Origin: Carnobacterium_B sp040274945
GTDB lineage: Bacteria > Bacillota > Bacilli > Lactobacillales > Carnobacteriaceae
DNA length: 19,019 bases
Assembly (NCBI RefSeq): GCF_040274945.1
Contig: NZ_JBEMAR010000014.1
Coordinates: 1 to 19,019 of the forward strand
Direction: 5' to 3'
A program made the translations under genes and the position numbers. The number at the start of each line of letters is the position of its first letter. Positions within the stretch are counted from its first letter, which is position 1. Under the pieces are notes generated by a model that searched no databases, had not been told where the DNA came from, and saw only the letters and a list, made by a program, of their open reading frames with translations. This document shows positions 6,874-14,149 of the stretch, piece by piece.

Positions 6874-7293
6874 TTAATTTAAATCGACTGAAATAATTTC
6901 GGAATCTTTTGTTCCTCTCAGAGTAACTGTATCTGGTTGAATTTTTAAAACTGTAATATTTGGATCATCTTTCCCATCAAAAATTGCATTCATATATGGG
7001 CTCCATAGGTGTTCAATTAAGGATTGGTCTTCAGTAATGGAAACCTGACCTGCTATTTCAACATATTTATTGTTCAATAAACCTGTGTCGTATCCGAGTA
7101 AAATAAACGTATGAGGATTTTTTTCTAAATCTTCTACTTTATCTGTCCGTTTGTCGGTCAAGGTATAAAGAATGAATCCTTCATTAAAAAAGGTCATGTA
7201 ACGAGATACTGGTTTATTCTCTGAGACAGTAGACATTGTTCCAATCTTATTCTTTTCAATAATTTTTAAAGCTTTATCACGCTCATCAGCCAT
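6874..7293 (-). CDS. pyridoxamine 5'-phosphate oxidase-like general stress protein
   Basis: A 139-residue split-barrel flavin-binding protein of the PPOX-like general stress protein 26 group. The pattern is a short N-terminal helix (ADERDKALKIIEKNKIGTMST), then strands reading RYMTFF and GFILYTLTDKRTDKVEDLEKNP. The latter is the flavin phosphate and ribityl contact region of this family. A closing strand set, ITVLKIQPDTVTLRG, follows. Relatives bind FMN/FAD or F420 and are induced by stress, but their reaction is mostly undefined, so a vitamin B6 role should not be assumed. GGAGGG lies 8 nt before the ATG. It is a single-gene unit converging on helD. Confidence 0.85.
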   Translation of the reverse strand: MADERDKALKIIEKNKIGTMSTVSENKPVSRYMTFFNEGFILYTLTDKRTDKVEDLEKNPHTFILLGYDTGLLNNKYVEIAGQVSITEDQSLIEHLWSPYMNAIFDGKDDPNITVLKIQPDTVTLRGTKDSEIISVDLN

Positions 7294-7467
7294 AAGTTCA
7301 TCCCTCCATTTATAGTTTAATTATGCCATATCAGATGTTCTTCTTCAAAGAATACGATTTCATTTACATCTAATCCTATTCTTTTACTCTCTTTACTAAA
7401 TGTGACATACTGGAATCAGAAAGACAGTAACCTAGTAAAGCACTTACTACAATAGGAGGAACTTAGG

Positions 7468-8331
7468 ATGGATATTTCAAAATACCGCATCACCCCAAAA
7501 CAAACACCAATCAAATTAGCTGACTATCCTACAACCGACAATAAACAACTCAGTGAAGATGAATTACAAGACAAGTGGATCCCAGAAAGTATAAACAAGT
7601 TACAAGACTTACATTTAAAACTTCATGCAGAAGAAGAAAAAGGCATTATGGTTGTTCTGCAAGCAATTGATGCTGGCGGTAAAGATGAAGCAATCAGTTT
7701 TATTTTTTCTAATTTAACAGCTCAAGGATTGAAGACTACTTCAGTAAAAAAACCATCTAAAACAGAAGTTAAACATGATTACCTTTGGAGAATTCATGAA
7801 GGAAAACCATCAAAGGGAGAAATCAGCATTTTAAATCGTTCCTATTATGAAGAAGTTATTGCACCTCGGATTCACGATGTATTGGATAAGGATCCTCTTC
7901 CCGATCACTTAATCGATGAAGACATATGGAAAGTCCGCTTCCGTCAATTAAATGACTTTGAAAGATACATGACAGAAAATGGGTTTCCAGTCATTAAATT
8001 TTTCTTCAATGTTTCAAAAGATGTACAAAAGGAACGCTTACTAGAAAGAATGAAAGATCCTAAAAAGAACTGGGAATTTTCATTTAGTGACATCGAAGAA
8101 AGAGAACATTGGGATACCTATCAAGAAGTATTCGAAGATATGTTGAATAATACTTCCACAGATTATGCACCCTGGTATATCCTGCCAGCTGATGACGATT
8201 GGTATGCACGTTACATCATTAGCGAAGTAATGATAAATGTACTCGAAAATCTTGACCCACAATTCCCAGAAATCTCTGGAGAAGACCGTCAACAACTTGA
8301 TGAAAGTATTGAATTACTTGAAAATGACTAA
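7468..8331 (+). CDS. PPK2-family polyphosphate kinase (class III-like)
   Basis: A 287-residue PPK2 protein, a P-loop kinase that moves phosphate between polyphosphate and nucleotides. The single-domain layout and the long N-terminal extension resemble class III enzymes, which phosphorylate AMP and ADP. Visible motifs are: P-loop QAIDAGGKDEAI (Lys72), FSNLTAQGLKTTSVKKPS, lid-side HDYLWRIHEGKPSKGEISI, NRSYYEEV (residues 123-130), and STDYAPWYILPADDDWYARY near the C-terminus. Compared with the usual GKDGTI and NRSHYEDV there is Glu74 where Gly is common and Tyr126 where His is common. I believe both occur in relatives, but I cannot verify that here. The start follows AGGAGG 8 nt upstream. It is monocistronic with its own terminator. 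A likely role is nucleotide regeneration or polyphosphate use under energy stress. Confidence 0.9.
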   Translation: MDISKYRITPKQTPIKLADYPTTDNKQLSEDELQDKWIPESINKLQDLHLKLHAEEEKGIMVVLQAIDAGGKDEAISFIFSNLTAQGLKTTSVKKPSKTEVKHDYLWRIHEGKPSKGEISILNRSYYEEVIAPRIHDVLDKDPLPDHLIDEDIWKVRFRQLNDFERYMTENGFPVIKFFFNVSKDVQKERLLERMKDPKKNWEFSFSDIEEREHWDTYQEVFEDMLNNTSTDYAPWYILPADDDWYARYIISEVMINVLENLDPQFPEISGEDRQQLDESIELLEND

Positions 8332-8346
8332 CAACTTTAACAACTA

Positions 8347-8385
8347 AAAGGAACCTAATGAGCATTTAGCTGATTAGGTTCCTTT
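8347..8385. terminator. bidirectional terminator between ppk2 and the NAD(P)-binding gene
   Basis: A perfect 13-bp stem AAAGGAACCTAAT (8347-8359) with ATTAGGTTCCTTT (8373-8385), followed by CTATTTGT. It lies 15 nt from the ppk2 stop and 11 nt from the convergent gene's stop, so it can serve both. Confidence 0.82.
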
Positions 8386-8396
8386 CTATTTGTCTA

Positions 8397-9044
8397 TTAT
8401 TCAGGTTCAGATACGACTGTAAAGCGTTCATTCATGTGTGCTGCTTCTTCGATTTCATCCACGATAGCAATAGCAAAATCAGCATAACTAATGTAACTTT
8501 GATTTTTTGAATTAACAATCACTTGATCTGTACCCGTTTGATAAGTACCCGTTCGTTTTCCTGTCGCATCAAAGTCTAGTGCTGGACTGACGAAAGTCCA
8601 GTTTATATCATCAGCTTGTTCGAGATCCTCCAAGTTTTTAGCTTGATTGATTGCTGTAGGCTGAAAAAATGTTGGTAAATCTGGCGTATCCATTACTCGT
8701 AGCGTTTTGTCTTCATTCAGATACAAACTACCTGCTCCACCTACAACAATCAGTCTTGTATCAGGTGCTTCTTTTAAAGCTTCAATTAAAATTTTACCAA
8801 ATTGTACATGTTTGACAGCTTCTTCTTGTTCCATTCCTGTACCAAAAGCATTTACAACTACATCATATTTTTTTATGTCTTCTGATGTTAGTGTGAAAAA
8901 GGCTTTTTCTATTACTCTTATATCTTTATCGGCCATTTTTTCCGCATTTCTTACGATGGCCGTTACTTTATGGCCTCTATCTTTTGCTTCTTTAGCAATT
9001 AAGCTGCCAGCTCTTCCTGTTGCTCCAATAACGGCGACTTTCAT
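8397..9044 (-). CDS. NAD(P)H-binding atypical SDR protein (NmrA/YwnB-like)
   Basis: A 215-residue atypical short-chain dehydrogenase/reductase-like protein. The N-terminus MKVAVIGATGRAG carries the GxxGxxG dinucleotide loop at residues 7-13. It is followed by GHKVTAIVRN (cofactor specificity strand), VVNAFGTG, and IVVGGAGSLYL (strand 4). WTFVSPALDF and YISYADFAIAIVDEIE close the fold as in the NAD(P)-binding/NmrA-like group. The classical SDR YxxxK catalytic pair is not obvious, so it may be a redox sensor or an oxidoreductase with an unknown substrate. AGGAGG lies 7-8 nt before the ATG. It stands alone, divergent from spx across 263 bp. Confidence 0.85.
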   Translation of the reverse strand: MKVAVIGATGRAGSLIAKEAKDRGHKVTAIVRNAEKMADKDIRVIEKAFFTLTSEDIKKYDVVVNAFGTGMEQEEAVKHVQFGKILIEALKEAPDTRLIVVGGAGSLYLNEDKTLRVMDTPDLPTFFQPTAINQAKNLEDLEQADDINWTFVSPALDFDATGKRTGTYQTGTDQVIVNSKNQSYISYADFAIAIVDEIEEAAHMNERFTVVSEPE

Positions 9045-9175
9045 TTCAATGACCTCCTTTTAGTTTTGTTGCACTCTTTCTATCAGATTAACATATGGCG
9101 CTTTTTAATCAAAATTTCTCGTCTTATATCCTTTCTTTACAAATTCATTACAACCTTTTACAAAAATTACGTCAT

Positions 9176-9242
9176 TTTGTCACAAAGTTGTGAACTTTAT
9201 GTGACAAATAATGTTGCATTTTGTACATATTCATAGTAAGAT
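9176..9242 (+). promoter_or_regulatory. nested inverted repeats and probable promoter upstream of spx
   Basis: Outer repeat TTTGTCACA (9176-9184) with TGTGACAAA (9200-9208), 15 nt apart. It overlaps an inner repeat TCACAA, 2 nt, TTGTGA (9180-9193). A candidate promoter follows at once: TTGCAT (9214-9219), 17 bp, TAAGAT (9237-9242). The arms recall CRP/FNR- or Rex-type half-sites, but neither consensus fits with its proper spacing, so the regulator is unassigned. Confidence 0.5.
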
Positions 9243-9316
9243 ACTACTTGTAAACGAATTCCAGTTTCGTTAAGCACTTATAAATTAGTTTAATTATAAA
9301 CAGGAGAGTGAAAAAA

Positions 9317-9721
9317 ATGATTACGTTATATACAACACCTAGCTCAGCTTCATGTCGTAAAGCAAAATCATGGTTAGAAGAAAATAACCTACCTTTTATT
9401 GAAAAAAATATTTTCAACGAAAGTTTGACTATTTCAGAACTGAAAGCAATTCTACGTCTGACAGAAAATGGAACAGAAGATATTATCTCATACCGTTCAC
9501 AAGCCTTCCAAAATTTAAATGTGCCGATAGATGAATTTTCATTATCTGAAGTATTAGAATTGATTCAAGAAGAACCAAGTCTGATTCGCCGACCTATTTT
9601 GATCGACGAAAAAAGATTGCAAATTGGTTTCAACGATGATGATATCCGCCGTTTTCTACCAAGAGAAGTGCGTCGCATCGATTTATTAGAAATGCAAAAA
9701 CAACTTTCTCATATATCTTAA
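9317..9721 (+). CDS. spx: Spx/MgsR-family transcription regulator lacking the first CXXC cysteine
   Basis: A 134-residue Spx-family protein of the ArsC-like thioredoxin fold. It aligns end to end with B. subtilis Spx: MITLYTTPS, EENNLPFIEKNIF, RLTENGTEDIIS (including Gly52, the contact to the RNA polymerase alpha C-terminal domain) and RRPILIDEKRLQIGFNDD. Spx acts by binding alpha and redirecting transcription during disulfide stress. The redox switch normally formed by Cys10 and Cys13 reads S-A-S-C here: residue 10 is Ser and only Cys13 remains, so an intramolecular disulfide cannot form. I chose ATG 9317, with AGGAG 10 nt upstream, over an in-frame GTG at 9308 that abuts the ribosome site; the ATG also matches the B. 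subtilis N-terminus. It is probably one of several Spx paralogues, as is usual in lactic acid bacteria. Confidence 0.9.
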   Translation: MITLYTTPSSASCRKAKSWLEENNLPFIEKNIFNESLTISELKAILRLTENGTEDIISYRSQAFQNLNVPIDEFSLSEVLELIQEEPSLIRRPILIDEKRLQIGFNDDDIRRFLPREVRRIDLLEMQKQLSHIS

Positions 9722-9791
9722 AATAAATTTATACTTAGCAAGAAAATGATTGATCATTATTCTTGTACACGATTATTTTAAACATATAGCA

Positions 9792-9845
9792 AACAAAACT
9801 AGATCATTGACGTTAGTTACAAGACGTCAATGATCTAGTTTTGTT
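9792..9845. terminator. strong terminator downstream of spx
   Basis: A perfect 22-bp stem (9792-9813 with 9824-9845; core CTAGATCATTGACGT) and a 10-nt loop. The T-run is partly in the right arm (GTTTTGTTATTACTTTT). Left-side A/T composition lets it also end the minus-strand operon that finishes nearby. Confidence 0.9.
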
Positions 9846-9852
9846 ATTACTT

Positions 9853-10035
9853 TTATTTATCTAAATCAATAGTATTGTTTAAGCTAGGTGGAGCTGGTTT
9901 AAGAACAGGTTTTTGACCCATCACTTCTGGCATATCTTTATAAATGAATTTCCCGCCATCTGGTTCTTCTCCAGTAGTGTTCTTTTTAGAGTAGTTTTCT
10001 GTAAAAAAACTTATTCCACTACCAGAATCAACTAT
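9853..10035 (-). pseudogene. 60-codon open extension/orphan C-terminal fragment
   Basis: Directly after the TAA of the zinc-ribbon membrane gene, the same minus-strand frame stays open for 60 codons to a TAA at 9855-9853. The predicted segment looks protein-like (SGSGISFFTENYSKK, GEEPDGGKFIYKDMPEVMGQ, LKPAPPSLNNTIDLDK). It has no ATG, GTG or TTG near its beginning; the first Met is about residue 35 and has no ribosome site. It could be the tail of a deleted gene, or a read-through extension of the upstream protein. I do not recognise the family. Confidence 0.4.
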
Positions 10036-10695
10036 TTAAATCATCATTCTTTTTTCCAATTCTTTCAAAACCTCTACTCGATAAAAAATAATCGTTATGA
10101 CTAGCATAACTGTGCTAAAACCAATAGACAGCCATGAGGGTAAAGGAGTGGTTACCCAATTAAAGAAAAGAAATACGGCTGGTATAAAACCTATTAAGGC
10201 AGCACATAACAGATATAAAATATAATCTCCAACTTCTATTTTCACTAATCGAACTGCAATATACATAGCAACGAGTGCAAAAATACAAATCATAGGTACC
10301 GCATGAGTTGTTGACCAAGCTGACCAACCGCCTACATAATCCCAATAAATACTTAGTAAGGATAAAGAAATAATCAAATAAACAATACTTTTAGCAATAT
10401 TTCGTCGCTTACGAATAATGATCAATAGAACTAACCACATGCTCACAATGCCAAAAGAAATAATATTTAGACCCTTGGCTGAATGTAGCCAAAACAATTC
10501 AATAATCAAAGATATACTGATAGTCGCAAGAGAAATAATCATTAATATCCGGATAACTTGTTCTTTGTTAAAACGTAATGGAATATCTGGATAAGGATTC
10601 GGTGTGTCCGAACTTTTTTCTAACGACTGATGACAAAGTGGACAAGTTGACCAATCGCCGTTAACTGTTACCTGACAGTGCTGGCAATGACTCAT
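10036..10695 (-). CDS. zinc-ribbon polytopic membrane protein (DUF6320-like)
   Basis: A 219-residue protein with an N-terminal zinc ribbon, Cys4-x2-Cys7 and Cys18-x2-Cys21, then a short proline-rich linker (TPNPYPDIPLRF). About six hydrophobic segments follow, at roughly residues 46-70, 76-95, 100-121, 130-150, 155-178 and 185-207. It ends in a basic KELEKRMMI tail. This layout matches the DUF6320 group as I remember it; its biochemical role is not known to me. The ATG at 10695 has GAGGAG 8 nt upstream; an in-frame GTG at 10704 sits on that ribosome site and is rejected. Only 5 nt separate it from the stop of the acyltransferase, so it is the last gene of the three-gene operon. It may anchor or assist the acyltransferase at the membrane (inference). 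Confidence 0.75.
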   Translation of the reverse strand: MSHCQHCQVTVNGDWSTCPLCHQSLEKSSDTPNPYPDIPLRFNKEQVIRILMIISLATISISLIIELFWLHSAKGLNIISFGIVSMWLVLLIIIRKRRNIAKSIVYLIISLSLLSIYWDYVGGWSAWSTTHAVPMICIFALVAMYIAVRLVKIEVGDYILYLLCAALIGFIPAVFLFFNWVTTPLPSWLSIGFSTVMLVITIIFYRVEVLKELEKRMMI

Positions 10696-10700
10696 AGTTT

Positions 10701-12110
10701 TCACTCCTCACTAGTAATTTCGTTTATCTTATTGGCTGATAGGGTTACTGGTATTCCAAGAGCCGTTAGATCTCTAACAAATTGTTTAGATATGGTGGTT
10801 TCAACAAATGGCGAATTTAAACAGATCGATAAATGATCGTGGTGACTAATGACACAAAACTGCGGTCTGACAGCAGATGTTTGAAAATAAAATTGTTGAA
10901 CCTTTTCATCAATTCCTTGAGGCAAATGCACCTTGCCTAAATTAGACATGGCAAATGTCAATCCACGATTATTAAAATAATTGATTGCCTTTAAAACGAT
11001 ATCCTTAATAGGACGAATGATTACACGTGTGACTGGGTTAAATTCATAGGCTATCAAGTTGTTCAATCGTTTTTCTAAACTATCTGGACTAAGCTGCTGT
11101 TGAAGTTGTTCTTTAAGTGTTTTACAAATGATAGCTAACGTTGCTTCCTCTGCTGGATCATATGTGTATTCCAAACGCGTAGTACTGAAAAAATTTCGTG
11201 CTGAATTTGAATAGTAAAATTGTCTTAGATTAACTGGAACTGATACCGCTATGGTCATTCCATTTTGTACAGCTGGGTCTGTTTTTCGAATGGCTTCCAT
11301 AAATAATGCTGTTAAATAAATCGTAAGAGAAGCCTGTTGTTCATGTGCTAATGCCAAAACGGGTTGAACTGGCATGTCCAATTCAATGACATGCGTTCGA
11401 TTATCAATAGTTCGCTTACCTTTCACTTGATAAACTTTCTTTTTCTTCGCGTTTTTTTGTTCGGGTGCTGTTTCATATTGAATAGCTTTTTTCCCATAGC
11501 GCAATGCAAATTTCCCAACCGTCTTGCTGGCTCCTGTTAATTTTCGGATAGCAGATTGTGTCGCTTCAGTATAACTGCGTTGTCCCTTATGGCGAAAATA
11601 CTGAATAAAGCTATCTGTATCCATCTGTTCGATAGGATGCATGGAACGAGCATTTTCTTCATTTAGTTCGGCAGATGGATGAGCATACCGAAGGAGAACA
11701 TATTCACTCAATAAATCTTCAAAAAACCACGATGCTCCTGTTCCATCTGATAAAGCGTGAAAAACTTCCAAATGAATTCGATTTTGATAATAGATCACTC
11801 GAAATAATAATTCTTTACGATCATAATGATACAATTGGGAACACGGTGGTTGTTCGTCTATCATTACTTGTGGTTTAAGATCACTTTCTTCTAAGTAATA
11901 CCAAAATACTCCTCTACGCAGTACACTATGGTACAGCAGATAAGACTCAAATGTTTTATCCAGAGCTTGCTGCAAAAGTTCTGGGTCTATTGAATCTTCC
12001 ATAGCCGCACTTAAACGGAAAACTTTTGTATCAAAATCAGTCATTGCTGCAAGAAAAATATTGGACGCATTATCTAAGCGGACCCATGTTTTTCTTTTGG
12101 ATCTGTTCAT
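10701..12110 (-). CDS. HxxxD acyltransferase (alcohol acetyltransferase/condensation superfamily)
   Basis: A 469-residue member of the CoA-dependent acyltransferase superfamily, which includes alcohol acetyltransferases, wax ester synthases and NRPS condensation domains. The catalytic HxxxDG motif is HALSDG at residues 118-123. Supporting landmarks are an N-terminal segment with DSIDPELLQQALDKTFESY (condensation-domain opening), SVPVNLRQFY (about residue 293) and SNLGKVHLP near residue 395, the region matching the DFGWG-side channel. Such enzymes transfer an acyl group from CoA or a carrier to an alcohol or amine; the substrates are not readable here. AGGAGG lies 5-8 nt before the ATG. The gap from the upstream esterase is 38 nt, and the zinc-ribbon gene follows closely, so the three are probably cotranscribed. 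No carrier-protein or adenylation domain is present, arguing against a normal NRPS role. Confidence 0.82.
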   Translation of the reverse strand: MNRSKRKTWVRLDNASNIFLAAMTDFDTKVFRLSAAMEDSIDPELLQQALDKTFESYLLYHSVLRRGVFWYYLEESDLKPQVMIDEQPPCSQLYHYDRKELLFRVIYYQNRIHLEVFHALSDGTGASWFFEDLLSEYVLLRYAHPSAELNEENARSMHPIEQMDTDSFIQYFRHKGQRSYTEATQSAIRKLTGASKTVGKFALRYGKKAIQYETAPEQKNAKKKKVYQVKGKRTIDNRTHVIELDMPVQPVLALAHEQQASLTIYLTALFMEAIRKTDPAVQNGMTIAVSVPVNLRQFYYSNSARNFFSTTRLEYTYDPAEEATLAIICKTLKEQLQQQLSPDSLEKRLNNLIAYEFNPVTRVIIRPIKDIVLKAINYFNNRGLTFAMSNLGKVHLPQGIDEKVQQFYFQTSAVRPQFCVISHHDHLSICLNSPFVETTISKQFVRDLTALGIPVTLSANKINEITSEE

Positions 12111-12148
12111 TGTTCTCCTCCTTCCACTTGGATAAAACTTCCTTTGAA

Positions 12149-13066
12149 TCAGTTCAAAAATTCATTAATTGCTTGATAAGCGGCTGTCACCGGAGTTGCA
12201 ATTTTAGGATAAGTAATAAATCCATGCACAGCACCTCCAATACGTTGGATGACTACCTCATTTCCAGCTTCCTTTAAAGCTATACCGTACATTTCTCCTT
12301 CGTCACGTAAAGGATCGAATTCAGCCGTTATAATCAATGTTTTAGGTTGATGGGTTAAATCTTTTGCCATCAGTGGTGCAATGTAAGGATTTTTACGATT
12401 AGCTTTATTAGGTTCATACATTTCCATGTATTCCTGAACTTTTTTTGCGGTTAACCCATATTCGTATCCGTTCGTACGAATCGATTTAAAAGGTGAGCTC
12501 TTGGTATGGTTCCAATAAGTTACGGGATACAATAATATTTGTTTAGTCGGAATTTGTTTTCCTCTATCTCTTAATAATAAAGAAACAGCTGCAACCAAAT
12601 TTCCTCCGGCTGAATCTCCAATCAACGTAATTTGTGACGCATCTAATAAACCACTTAATTCCAGTTGAGCCATCAAGGTTTCTGCAACTTGGTAGCAATC
12701 TTCCAAACCTGAAGGGTACGGAAATTCAGGCGCTAGACGATAATCAACTGAATACACGACTCTTCCCGTTAAATCAGCCATATTGATACAAGCACTCGTG
12801 TAAGTATCAATGTCGCCTATTACCCAACCGCCTCCATGAAAAAAAACTAAGACATCTTCATTTAATGGTTCCTTTGGGTAAAATATGCGGACTGGAATAT
12901 CATGTGATCGATCCTCTGAATAAATTTTCTTATCCAATATCCGATAGCCTTTCTTAGGCTTTTTTGAAAACAGTTGTTGTGCTTTCCTTACCCATATATA
13001 GTCTTCTTGCATATTGATTTTTGGTGAGGATACTACCTTTAGTATCATTCGAACGAATAGATTCAT
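12149..13066 (-). CDS. alpha/beta hydrolase, hormone-sensitive lipase (HSL) family esterase
   Basis: A 305-residue carboxylesterase-type hydrolase. The oxyanion-hole motif HGGGW is at residues 77-81, the nucleophile elbow GDSAGGN has Ser152, the acid is Asp251 in AEFDPLRDEG, and the base is His281 in AVHGF. Together they form the complete HSL-family triad, so it should be active on short- to medium-chain esters or on acylated small molecules. I start at ATG 13066, preceded by AAAGGG. The upstream ATG at 13090 (313 residues) lacks a ribosome site and lies only about 5 nt from the predicted transcription start. It is first in the operon with the acyltransferase and the zinc-ribbon membrane protein. 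An ester-forming enzyme next to an ester-cleaving enzyme suggests turnover of one compound, or editing. No signal peptide is clear, although the first helix is hydrophobic. Confidence 0.9.
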   Translation of the reverse strand: MNLFVRMILKVVSSPKINMQEDYIWVRKAQQLFSKKPKKGYRILDKKIYSEDRSHDIPVRIFYPKEPLNEDVLVFFHGGGWVIGDIDTYTSACINMADLTGRVVYSVDYRLAPEFPYPSGLEDCYQVAETLMAQLELSGLLDASQITLIGDSAGGNLVAAVSLLLRDRGKQIPTKQILLYPVTYWNHTKSSPFKSIRTNGYEYGLTAKKVQEYMEMYEPNKANRKNPYIAPLMAKDLTHQPKTLIITAEFDPLRDEGEMYGIALKEAGNEVVIQRIGGAVHGFITYPKIATPVTAAYQAINEFLN

Positions 13067-13101
13067 GGTTTTCCCTTTCACACTGCACATTCTTTTTATT
13101 T

Positions 13102-13130
13102 AGCATGAGTTATTCGATTAGGATTGTCAA
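13102..13130 (-). promoter_or_regulatory. promoter of the esterase-acyltransferase operon
   Basis: Read on the minus strand: a perfect -35 TTGACA (13130-13125), 17-bp spacer and a weak -10 CATGCT (13107-13102). The implied transcription start is near 13095, which supports translation from ATG 13066 rather than 13090. Confidence 0.6.
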
Positions 13131-13240
13131 GCCAAACTATTCCTTCTACTCTATATGGCTTATTATAAAAAATTTTATTAAGAAAACTTGAACTGCTTTC
13201 TATTCAACGACTGCTATACCCCTTATTTGACTATGTAAAA

Positions 13241-13275
13241 AGAAGGTCTAGGATATCTTTCATCCTAAACCTTCT
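13241..13275 (-). terminator. terminator of the DUF2512 gene
   Basis: Arms AGAAGGTCTAGGAT (13241-13254) and ATCCTAAACCTTCT (13262-13275) pair with one mismatch. On the minus strand CTTCTTTTTA follows. Confidence 0.8.
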
Positions 13276-13298
13276 AATATGAAATATGAGTGCTACCT

Positions 13299-13664
13299 TT
13301 ATTTCATTTTTCTTTCATCTGGTACAATGTCTTGTTTTAATAACCATTTATGGAAGAACCATTCTCCTCCGCCAATTAAAATAGCAGGGATTAATACTTT
13401 CATCCATAAGTCTGTTGTGTAGTCCATAGAAGTAAGATAAATCCATAAAATGACTGCTGCTGCTCCAGAATCCGCAATTGTAGCTGCAACATTCCCAATT
13501 TTTCTTAAAATAACCAAGTCTCCTAAAATATAAATTATGACTACAATGATAACCCCTACAATAGTAGAATCCATAAAGCTAACGTCATATATCCCTGTCA
13601 ATACAATCCATAAAATAGCCCAAATCATAATGGCTTTTATTACTAAAGCTTTTACATGTTTCAT
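13299..13664 (-). CDS. DUF2512 (YndM-like) membrane protein
   Basis: A 121-residue polytopic protein with four hydrophobic segments, about residues 10-26, 33-54, 62-78 and 86-104. It has a basic N-terminus (MKHVKALVIK) and a basic, charged C-terminal tail (LLKQDIVPDERKMK). The spacing of helices, the GDLVILRK motif after helix two, and ADSGAAA at the start of helix three fit the DUF2512/YndM family of Firmicutes, whose function is unknown. AAGGAG lies about 9-10 nt before the ATG. It appears to be its own unit, ending in the hairpin at 13241-13275. Confidence 0.83.
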   Translation of the reverse strand: MKHVKALVIKAIMIWAILWIVLTGIYDVSFMDSTIVGVIIVVIIYILGDLVILRKIGNVAATIADSGAAAVILWIYLTSMDYTTDLWMKVLIPAILIGGGEWFFHKWLLKQDIVPDERKMK

Positions 13665-13807
13665 GTTCCACCACTCCTTCTTTTACTATTTTTTCCTGCT
13701 AAGATGTTTATCAGATAAAATATCAAACGTATTGCTTTATTCAATGAAAGTTTACTTTATTCTAATTTTTTAATCAAAAATAATCACTTGCATTTCTCAA
13801 TAAGCAA

Positions 13808-14149
13808 TTAATAAAGTGATTGAACAAAGGGTTCTGTTTCTTCAGTCGCAGTCATAGTAAGATTACTATAACTATTTTGTATCTCGTTTACCATTGCTCT
13901 ACCAATACCTTCTCCTCTATACGTAGGTAAAACTGCCACATGCCTAATAATAAATTCTTTTTGTTTGACTTCAATACCGATTATTCCAATGTATTTCTCT
14001 TCTTCTTTCCAAAAATACATTTCCATATGAGGATTCTGCTCATAGCGTTGCATCATTTGTTGGAGTTGTTGTACTTCACGCTCTTTTAGCATCAGTGATA
14101 GTAAACCTAAAGCCATTTTATTTTGGCTATTTCTGTACTTAACTAACAC
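13808..14149 (-). CDS. ribT: RibT-like GNAT acetyltransferase
   Basis: A 113-residue GCN5-related N-acetyltransferase. Its sequence follows B. subtilis RibT, the small GNAT protein at the end of the riboflavin operon: the opening LVKYRNSQNKMALGLLS, QQLQQMMQRYE, and YFWKEEEKYIGIIGIE are RibT-like. The acetyl-CoA loop is RHVAVLPTYRGEGIGRAMV, with the RGEGIG pyrophosphate loop at residues 78-83. The substrate of RibT is not established. The start is GTG at 14149 with AAAGGAG about 13 nt upstream and a weaker AGGA about 7 nt upstream. It is slightly shorter than RibT at the C-terminus (ends PFVQSLY), so a small truncation is possible. No riboflavin genes or FMN riboswitch are in the window, so it is detached from the usual operon. 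Confidence 0.78.
   Translation of the reverse strand: MLVKYRNSQNKMALGLLSLMLKEREVQQLQQMMQRYEQNPHMEMYFWKEEEKYIGIIGIEVKQKEFIIRHVAVLPTYRGEGIGRAMVNEIQNSYSNLTMTATEETEPFVQSLY

Noticed and set aside
8080..8295. 71-codon minus-strand frame inside the polyphosphate kinase gene
   Set aside because: It lies over the conserved C-terminal PPK2 motifs on the opposite strand with no ribosome site.
9308..9316. Upstream GTG start for spx
   Set aside because: The GTG is one base from the AGGAG site, too close for initiation; ATG 9317 has normal spacing and matches the known Spx N-terminus.
12026..12277. 83-codon plus-strand frame spanning the acyltransferase-esterase junction
   Set aside because: It is antisense to two supported genes and has no ribosome site or conserved features.
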